Assembly (NCBI GenBank): GCA_030037875.1
Contig: JASHPV010000099.1
Location: forward strand, 1-6,497
Reading direction: 5' to 3'
DNA length: 6,497 nucleotides
Source of the DNA: Thermoplasmata archaeon
GTDB lineage: Archaea > Thermoplasmatota > Thermoplasmata > Lutacidiplasmatales > UBA184
Shown: in pieces, positions 1-4,942 of the stretch
Layout of the letters: every line of letters starts with the position of its first letter
Position numbering within the stretch: the first letter of the stretch is position 1
Translations under genes and position numbers: made by a program
Notes under the pieces: model-generated
Database searches by the model: none
Seen by the model: the letters and a program-made list of their open reading frames with translations, nothing else
Told to the model about the DNA's origin: nothing

Positions 1-1382
1 AACCGCCACTCGGGGGCCGCCTCGGTACCGGCGACCGAGAGGAAAGGCAGGATCGGGAAGGCACCGGACTTCCAGGGTAGATCCCGACCGGCCCACCGGG
101 CCTCGAGCGAAGGGTACAGGAACTCCCGGAGACCGGCCACAGGCGACCGCTCCAGGACGTACGAGAGGAATCCCTCGCTGATCATGCGGACGGCATCGGG
201 CGGCGCGATCCCCCGGGATTCGAGGTAGAAGACCTTCTCCGGGTCGACGGGCGCGACCGAGGTGGAGTGGGTCGCCTTGACGTCCCGGCAGAGGATCTCG
301 AGGACCGGGATGGTGTCCGACCGGGCCCCTCTCGACAGCAGCATCGCGTGTTCCGAGAGGTAACTGATCGTCTTGCGGGCCTCCTTCTCCATCCGGGCCA
401 GGCCGCGACTGACTCCGCGCGATTCGTCCCGGAACACACCCCGCGTGATCGATTGGCCGTGAGTGTCGGTGCCGATGTGCGTGATCTGCACGTAGCTGTC
501 GTAGGCCTGTTGGTTGTCGCCATAGAACGACTGGAGGTCGGTGAGGTCCCCCCCGTTCCCCACCACATCCGAATAGTTGCGCGCGCGGGTTCGGAACCCG
601 CCGTACCCCGCCGATACCCACGCCAGCTGCGAGTTCGGCCCCACGGTGGCGGTTCGGGAATAGGAGGAGACCACCTTCTCATCCGGCGCGTGCACCGTGA
701 GGTACGCCAGCCGGGAGGATTCGTCGGATTCGAGGCGAGTCGTGGAACCGTAGTACCGCTGATCGGATGGCGACCCGGTGCTGTACACCTCTTCAGAAAC
801 GATGACCCGGCTTTGAGCGCCAGCGTGAATGCGACGCCGGACCGCCAGCACCTCGTGAGGACGCGAGAAGACCGTCAGGTCTTGTACCCGAACCGGTACC
901 GCGCATCGCGCGGGCACGTCGATCTCGAGACCCCGGTTGAGGAAGGCGGCGGTCAGGGCCTCGAACTTGTCGACCCGGTTTCCCTTGAGGTCGATTCCCT
1001 CGAGGAAATGCGACACCGCGTCGTCCCCCGCCCGCAGAATATGGGGGAGCGTCCGGACCTGTACTCCGGCCGCGCGGAACTCTTCCGGGATCTCCACGCG
1101 AGAGCCCGACCCGTCGTGGACGACCCGTATGACGTGGGGCGGCAGAGAGGGGAGGCCCACGGGAGGGCCACTGGAGACCGGCGACGCATCCGTCAGGTCG
1201 GTCCCACGGAAGTAGGCGTACTGCCGGTAGAGGGGGTCGGGTTCCACGGGAAGGAGTAGGAACGCCTCGAAGGCGCCCTTGCGGAGCGCCGCCAACTCGG
1301 GCGGGTCGCCTAATTCCTTCGACAGGCCAACGACCTGCCCTTCATCGAACCAGCGCGCGTACGCGGGAGCGGCCCCTTCCAT
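1..1382 (-). CDS. sufD: SufB/SufD-family Fe-S cluster assembly protein, SufD-like (3' end beyond window)
   Basis: Core component of the SUF machine, which with the ATPase SufC (and SufB) builds Fe-S clusters in the cytoplasm. I translated the minus strand: it stays open with no stop or frameshift for 460 codons to the window edge. Family signatures appear in the right order: FLNRG at about residues 147-151 followed by a VP..V.VPV stretch, a TSYLSEHAMLLSRGA-like segment at 338-353, PVLEI at 359-363, and then ATH..SVAPVDPEKVFYLESRGI at about 370-391. His372 sits where SufD carries its conserved His (E. coli His360), which favours SufD over SufB. In-frame ATGs lie at 1403, 1391 and 1382, none with a Shine-Dalgarno. 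I chose 1382 because a weak A/T-rich element (about 1404-1417) lies at leaderless TATA distance; 1391 is nearly as good. The downstream sufC/sufB partners are not visible. Confidence 0.85.
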   Translation of the reverse strand, partial: MEGAAPAYARWFDEGQVVGLSKELGDPPELAALRKGAFEAFLLLPVEPDPLYRQYAYFRGTDLTDASPVSSGPPVGLPSLPPHVIRVVHDGSGSRVEIPEEFRAAGVQVRTLPHILRAGDDAVSHFLEGIDLKGNRVDKFEALTAAFLNRGLEIDVPARCAVPVRVQDLTVFSRPHEVLAVRRRIHAGAQSRVIVSEEVYSTGSPSDQRYYGSTTRLESDESSRLAYLTVHAPDEKVVSSYSRTATVGPNSQLAWVSAGYGGFRTRARNYSDVVGNGGDLTDLQSFYGDNQQAYDSYVQITHIGTDTHGQSITRGVFRDESRGVSRGLARMEKEARKTISYLSEHAMLLSRGARSDTIPVLEILCRDVKATHSTSVAPVDPEKVFYLESRGIAPPDAVRMISEGFLSYVLERSPVAGLREFLYPSLEARWAGRDLPWKSGAFPILPFLSVAGTEAAPEWR

Positions 1383-1457
1383 TGAGCCCATGCACAGAAT
1401 CATGCTAATAGCTTGAACGGAACGTCCGCGCCACGGCCTGATTCTCGAGTAGAATTT

Positions 1458-1510
1458 GGAAAAGAGAAGGAAATGGTTAACGGGGCCAGCGGGGGGGAAC
1501 CGCCGGCCCC
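1458..1510 (-). terminator. Hairpin plus T-rich tract ending the glycoprotein transcript
   Basis: On the minus strand, 36 bases after the stop codon of the gene ending at 1547, positions 1510-1500 pair with 1492-1482 as an 11-bp stem around a 7-base loop. It is followed by a pyrimidine-rich stretch (about 1473-1458, ttccttctctttt). The pair 1504/1488 is G.U in minus-strand RNA but an A.C mismatch in plus-strand RNA, so the structure favours minus-strand transcription. The rest of the gap between the two minus-strand genes (1383-1546) holds only weak A/T-rich promoter candidates for sufD. Confidence 0.5.
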
Positions 1511-1546
1511 TGGGTTCAGCGTGCTAGTCGGTCCGATTCGCCTCTC

Positions 1547-3046
1547 TCACCACAGGTTCCCGAGAGGGTCCGATGGTTGCTGGGGAGGTGTGCGCGGAGG
1601 GGGCGCGATCTGGCCACTGGCGCCGGCGGGAACGCGCGGCTGGGGGCCCGGAACGCGGACGGGCGGGGGCGCCTTGGGGCGCCGACCGACGGCCACGCCG
1701 AGCACGGCGACCAGGGCCACGACACCGACGACCAGAGCGACGAGCTCGACGTACGTCGCGTGCCACGGGCCGATCTGGATTCCTCCGGGGCCGCCCGGCG
1801 CGCAGTCTCCACCCTTGACGAGGCTCGCCGCGCAGGCCTGCGCGGTGGCGACCGTCACGGGTTGCGCCTGAACGGTGCCGCCTTCCGGGGACGTGGCGGC
1901 GGTCGTCAGCGACGTGCTAGGCACGGCGCCCGCAGTCGCGGGACCGAACGTGGTCGCGGCCGCGGCGATGCCCATGTGGGAGCTGCTCGAGTCGTAGTCC
2001 ACCGCCGCGGTGCTGTCCACCGGCGCGAAGCCGAGGCTCTGCCCGCCGAGGGCGCTGGGGTCGCCGCTGAAGACGTCTCCCATGTGGGGCAGGATGATGA
2101 CCCCGTCCCTCAGGTCGAACGGGCCGGTTAGCGCGAGGAGCAGGACGTGGGTGTGCTCCCCGTTTTTGAGGGAGAGGTCCTGGCTGTACGCGCCCGTCAG
2201 GTTGACGGTTCCGCTCGCCGAGATGGTGCCGCTGGGGCTTCCGCTGGCCGTGCCGGTCGGGCTCACATACGTCCACATGAGGGAGTAGCTGCCCGTCAGG
2301 CTGAACATGGCGGTGCTGTTCCACACTTCGCCCGAAGTCAAGCTGTACGGGATCAATCCGAGCTCGGGATCGAAGAACACCTGGGCCTGCGCGCTGCCGG
2401 TCACGTTGAACCACCAGTGGGCGCTGTTGCCCTTGGGGCCCGTCACCGTCAGCTCGGAGAGGAGCGAGTCGTGGACGGCGCCCGAGCCGTTCAGGAAACC
2501 GAGAGCCGGCGTCGGGGTTCCGAGATCGTTGCCCGACCCGTCGACGTAGACCGTTCCTTCCTTCGTGAAGTTACCAAAGGCGGTGGCTGCTTCGGTGGCC
2601 ATCGCCGTGTAGTTCGCGGTGTACGTCGGCGTCGCGCAGTCCGGTGAACAGACGTTCACGTAGAGCTGGGCGCTCGCCGTGCGCTGAGCTTCCAGCATGA
2701 AGCCCGTGGGGGGCGTCGGGTACGTTGTGTTGTTGGTTTGGGTAAAGACGACCGACCAACCGTAGAAGGCGTGGTACTGGAGTTCGAATCCCTTACCGTT
2801 CGAGTTGGTCACGGTAATGTCGCCGGTGATCGTCTTGGTCCCTTCGTACGCCCACGTTTGGACGTTCGAGCCCGCGGCAGGGGCGAGGGCGGCGGAACTG
2901 ACCCCGCTCGGAGCCGCTGGGACAGGAACCGGAGCAGCGAAGATCGGCAATGCGATGAGCATCGCCAGGGTCAAGGCCACTACGATCACCGTCGCCAAGA
3001 CGGGAAGTGTTCGGACCTTGGAGGGCGCTGGCGTGTGGTCGGACAT
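1547..3046 (-). CDS. Secreted, membrane-anchored glycoprotein of unknown function
   Basis: 499 residues, family not recognised. Residues about 13-38 form a long hydrophobic N-terminal segment after a short charged start, ending in Ala/Pro-rich sequence; it is either a signal peptide or a signal anchor. Residues about 432-453 form a second membrane helix followed by RR and a roughly 45-residue Pro-rich, positively charged tail (APPP, PPQQP) ending in GNLW, which is probably cytoplasmic. The ectodomain between them is rich in Thr, Ser, Ala and Gly and carries eight N-X-S/T sequons (Asn 105, 106, 145, 159, 186, 214, 243, 282). It also has two cysteine pairs, C133/C137 and C405/C415. This architecture is typical of archaeal cell-surface or S-layer-associated proteins; the role is inferred from topology only. 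A GGAGG lies 12 bases before the ATG, inside a hairpin described separately. It is transcribed away from the HTH regulator at 3185. Confidence 0.85.
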   Translation of the reverse strand: MSDHTPAPSKVRTLPVLATVIVVALTLAMLIALPIFAAPVPVPAAPSGVSSAALAPAAGSNVQTWAYEGTKTITGDITVTNSNGKGFELQYHAFYGWSVVFTQTNNTTYPTPPTGFMLEAQRTASAQLYVNVCSPDCATPTYTANYTAMATEAATAFGNFTKEGTVYVDGSGNDLGTPTPALGFLNGSGAVHDSLLSELTVTGPKGNSAHWWFNVTGSAQAQVFFDPELGLIPYSLTSGEVWNSTAMFSLTGSYSLMWTYVSPTGTASGSPSGTISASGTVNLTGAYSQDLSLKNGEHTHVLLLALTGPFDLRDGVIILPHMGDVFSGDPSALGGQSLGFAPVDSTAAVDYDSSSSHMGIAAAATTFGPATAGAVPSTSLTTAATSPEGGTVQAQPVTVATAQACAASLVKGGDCAPGGPGGIQIGPWHATYVELVALVVGVVALVAVLGVAVGRRPKAPPPVRVPGPQPRVPAGASGQIAPPPRTPPQQPSDPLGNLW

Positions 3047-3058
3047 GCTTTTGTCTTT

Positions 3059-3090
3059 CCTCCTGCAGCCCCGGAGGGCTGCGGCGGAGG
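3059..3090 (-). promoter_or_regulatory. 5'-leader hairpin that sequesters the Shine-Dalgarno
   Basis: Read on the minus strand, CCTCC (3090-3086) pairs with GGAGG (3063-3059), and GCAGCCC (3082-3076) pairs perfectly with GGGCTGC (3071-3065) around a 4-base loop. The two helices are separated by a 3/1-base internal loop. GGAGG is the only good Shine-Dalgarno before the ATG at 3046 (12-base spacing), so the folded leader would hide it. Whether the whole element is transcribed depends on the unmapped start site; no convincing TATA box is visible in the A/T-richer stretch 3104-3122. Confidence 0.5.
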
Positions 3091-3121
3091 AATTGACGCC
3101 GATAGGCTTACATCAAGAAAT

Positions 3122-3149
3122 GTCCAACCCGGAATCGGCCGGATTGGAC
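3122..3149. promoter_or_regulatory. 28-bp dyad, candidate operator in divergent promoter region
   Basis: The left arm GTCCAACCCGG (3122-3132) and the right arm CCGGATTGGAC (3139-3149) are inverted copies matching at 10 of 11 positions, separated by 6 bases. The dyad lies 35 bases before the regulator's ATG at 3185 and 75 bases before the glycoprotein ATG at 3046. This suits a dimeric winged-HTH protein controlling both divergent genes. Its role is inferred from symmetry and position. Confidence 0.5.
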
Positions 3150-3184
3150 TCAGCCCCGTGGAGTAGGAGAGACGGATTCGTTCC

Positions 3185-4249
3185 ATGCGGGCCTTGACGG
3201 AAGCCGAGGCTCGCCTGATCCGAGCCCTGCTGGCCGCGCCGGGGGACAGTGAACGGGAGTTCCTGGACGAGACCAAGCTCCCGCGGTCCACCTATCATGC
3301 GGTCCGAAAACGGGTGTACGACGAGGGGTGGCTGAGGATTCGGTTCGCCCCCCATCCGGTCTGCTTCGGGCTCCCGCTCGTCACGATCGGAGTGGCGCAC
3401 CCGTTTGCAGACAGTTCGGTGGCTCTGATGGAACGCTGGAGCCGGCCCGAGTCGAACGTCGTTCTGTGGGGAGGGTCGGGGCTTGTCTTTGCCGTCTTCC
3501 TGCACCACAGTCGGGAGGAGGCTCGCCGGCTTTCGACGAGCTTGGTCGATGATGCCATGCGACCCCAGAGCTTTCTCCTCACCACGGGCACGGGCGCGGA
3601 CACCCTCCCCGTCTACTTCGACTTCGAAGGGGTCTGGTCCCACCTCGCCGGCATTCCCGGTAGCTCCCAGTATCCCCGGTCGCTCTCCCCTCCGTTCCCC
3701 CCCGGCAGCCATGTCCTCAGCGGACCTCCCTCCCCGGGTCTCCGTCGGGCCGCCCGGAACCTGATTCTCCGCCCCATCGTGGCCGATCATGAGGGTCGGG
3801 CGGGACACTTCCTGGGCCTTCTGGGGTTGACCAGGCCGGAGCACCGGCTCCTTGACGATGGATGGGTATTCCGCCGCGTGCTGCCGGACTTCCGCGTGCT
3901 TCCTCCGTATCAGGACCGCAAGGCCGACCAGGTCGTGTTCGTCCGGGGTGAACTCCTCGAGGGAAAGCAGCCCGGCGACCTACTGAAAGCGTTGACGGAA
4001 AAGTGCCAGGTCTATCCGTTCCTGCTCGCCCACGACGAAGCCAAAGTTGTGGTAGGGACCGTGGGGCAATCCGGACCGGCCCCGGTAAGCGGGAACGGCG
4101 GTCGGCCCTCCGTGCTCGGTACGCTCCAAGAGTTCCTCCGTCGGATTGAGGTCGACTCGGAATGGGTCGCGGGGCTCACCCCGGTGGTGGACCACCGGTA
4201 CGACCGCGTGCTGGAGGACGTGCCCACGAAGGCCTCCGGGTCCCGCTAA
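3185..4249 (+). CDS. Winged helix-turn-helix protein, probable transcriptional regulator
   Basis: 354 residues, family not recognised. Residues about 4-55 look like a winged HTH: LTEAEARLIRALL (helix 1), a short turn, then SEREFLDETKLPRSTYHAVRKRVYDEGWL, with the recognition helix about 33-46 and a basic wing after it. Two later segments, about 62-125 and 246-300, each look like a strand-helix-strand ferredoxin-like module (as in the effector-binding domains of Lrp/AsnC regulators). They are joined by a Pro-rich linker (about 155-185) and a basic stretch with LILRPIV. That reading is inference from predicted secondary structure. There are only two cysteines (60 and 274), so an Fe-S sensor is unlikely. 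The Shine-Dalgarno is poor: AGGAG is 15 bases before the ATG. It is divergent from the surface glycoprotein and followed after 72 bases by the Fe-S operon with its own TATA box. It probably controls its divergent region; control of the Fe-S operon is possible but not shown. Confidence 0.75.
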   Translation: MRALTEAEARLIRALLAAPGDSEREFLDETKLPRSTYHAVRKRVYDEGWLRIRFAPHPVCFGLPLVTIGVAHPFADSSVALMERWSRPESNVVLWGGSGLVFAVFLHHSREEARRLSTSLVDDAMRPQSFLLTTGTGADTLPVYFDFEGVWSHLAGIPGSSQYPRSLSPPFPPGSHVLSGPPSPGLRRAARNLILRPIVADHEGRAGHFLGLLGLTRPEHRLLDDGWVFRRVLPDFRVLPPYQDRKADQVVFVRGELLEGKQPGDLLKALTEKCQVYPFLLAHDEAKVVVGTVGQSGPAPVSGNGGRPSVLGTLQEFLRRIEVDSEWVAGLTPVVDHRYDRVLEDVPTKASGSR

Positions 4250-4276
4250 CGGCGGTCGCGCGGGCGTCGGCCGGTG

Positions 4277-4284
4277 CTTATAAG
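4277..4284 (+). promoter_or_regulatory. TATA box of the Fe-S scaffold operon
   Basis: CTTATAAG stands out in otherwise GC-rich sequence. Archaeal transcription usually starts about 25 bases downstream of the box centre, here near 4306, giving a short leader of about 16 bases. That leader contains a G-rich Shine-Dalgarno-like run (4308-4313) at 8 bases from the ATG at 4322. Copies of GGCCGG flank the box at 4269-4274 and 4284-4289. Confidence 0.7.
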
Positions 4285-4321
4285 GCCGGAGAAACATCCA
4301 CGCGCCAGGGGGGTCCGTCCG

Positions 4322-4723
4322 ATGGCCTACGACATGTACCAGGAGCGAATCCTACAGCACTACCGGAGCCCCCGGAACTTCGGTCAACTGGAGCACCCGG
4401 ACCTCTCCGCGGAGGAGAGCAATCCACTCTGCGGCGACCACATCCGGATCGACATTCGGCTCGACCCCGCCAAGGAGAAAGTTGCGGAAGTGCGATTCTC
4501 CGGCGACGGCTGCGCGATCTCGATGGCGAGCGCCTCGATGCTGACCCAGAAGCTCGCGGGGCAACCCCTCTCGGCCGTCGAAAAAGTCACGAAGGACGAT
4601 GTGCTGCAGCTCGTGGCGATCCCACTGTCCCCCGTTCGCGTGAAATGCGCCCTCACCGGGTTCACGGCGCTCGGCCGGGCCCTCCACGGCGGTGCCACAT
4701 CGACGGAGCCCGCCCGGGCTTGA
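4322..4723 (+). CDS. sufU: SufU/IscU-type Fe-S cluster scaffold
   Basis: 133 residues, the full length of the IscU/SufU/NifU-N fold. It would receive sulfur and iron (or relay sulfur) to assemble and hand over Fe-S clusters in the cytoplasm. The family motifs are all present: HY.SPRNFG at 13-21, NPLCGD (Cys37, Asp39), GDGCAISMASASM (Cys64) at 61-73, and SPVRVKCAL (Cys109) at 103-111. Lys108 before the last Cys is SufU-like; IscU has His there. The stretch between the second and third Cys is short as in IscU, lacking the insertion of Bacillus-type SufU. I chose the ATG at 4322 because an upstream in-frame GTG at 4274 would place the TATA box inside the gene. It is the first gene of a run with a ferredoxin 3 bases downstream and then a radical SAM enzyme, suggesting it serves their clusters. 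Confidence 0.92.
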   Translation: MAYDMYQERILQHYRSPRNFGQLEHPDLSAEESNPLCGDHIRIDIRLDPAKEKVAEVRFSGDGCAISMASASMLTQKLAGQPLSAVEKVTKDDVLQLVAIPLSPVRVKCALTGFTALGRALHGGATSTEPARA

Positions 4724-4726
4724 ACC

Positions 4727-4942
4727 GTGACCGCTTCGACCATCATTGCCGTCGATCCCGATACGTGCGTTCTCTGTGGACTCTGCACGGGCGTTTGCCC
4801 GCCGAATGCCCTGGAGCTGGCACCCTCGCAGCTCGTTGTTCGGTCGAACTGCACGGGTTGCGGCTGGTGCATACCGTACTGCCCCGTGGGGGCCCTTTCC
4901 GGCGGGCGCGGCACACCCCGGAGGCGAGGTCGCCGTGCCTGA
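4727..4942 (+). CDS. 2[4Fe-4S] ferredoxin
   Basis: 71 residues, start GTG three bases after the sufU stop. It has two complete CxxCxxCxxxCP motifs: Cys14, 17, 20, 24 and Cys42, 45, 48, 52, each followed by a Pro. This is the bacterial-type 8Fe-8S ferredoxin fold with no insertion and no membrane segment. Such proteins are cytoplasmic one-electron carriers of low potential. The basic tail (RGTPRRRGRRA) is unusual for a usually acidic family, and is partly forced by the overlap with the start region and ribosome site of the next gene. Given the tight coupling to a cobalamin-radical SAM gene, the likely job is to reduce that enzyme's [4Fe-4S] cluster and/or its cobalamin; this is inferred from context. 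A cluster-binding role alongside the scaffold is an alternative. Confidence 0.93.
   Translation: MTASTIIAVDPDTCVLCGLCTGVCPPNALELAPSQLVVRSNCTGCGWCIPYCPVGALSGGRGTPRRRGRRA
4920..4930 (+). promoter_or_regulatory. Ribosome binding site fixing the radical SAM start
   Basis: GGAGGCGAGGT lies just before the GTG at 4935, with 10 bases from the GGAGG core and 4 from the second GAGGT. It supports GTG 4935 over the longer in-frame ATG at 4746, whose extra 63 residues only read through the ferredoxin gene in another frame and show no domain. Confidence 0.65.

Noticed and set aside
267..1259. 330-residue plus-strand open frame
   Set aside because: Antisense to the SufD-like gene, whose translation gives clear family motifs in one unbroken frame; this frame has no recognisable domain and its composition (Arg/Val/Gly) is that of a GC-rich shadow.
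3113..3844. 243-residue minus-strand open frame over the divergent region and regulator
   Set aside because: Antisense to the regulator and across its start and the dyad; no domain, shadow-like composition.
4274..4321. Longer N-terminus for the scaffold (GTG 4274)
   Set aside because: It would put the TATA box inside the coding region; the family starts at the Y..I..HY motif just after ATG 4322.
4746..4934. Longer N-terminus for the radical SAM protein (ATG 4746)
   Set aside because: The 63 extra residues only re-read the ferredoxin gene in another frame; a strong ribosome site precedes GTG 4935, and the B12 domain begins shortly after it.
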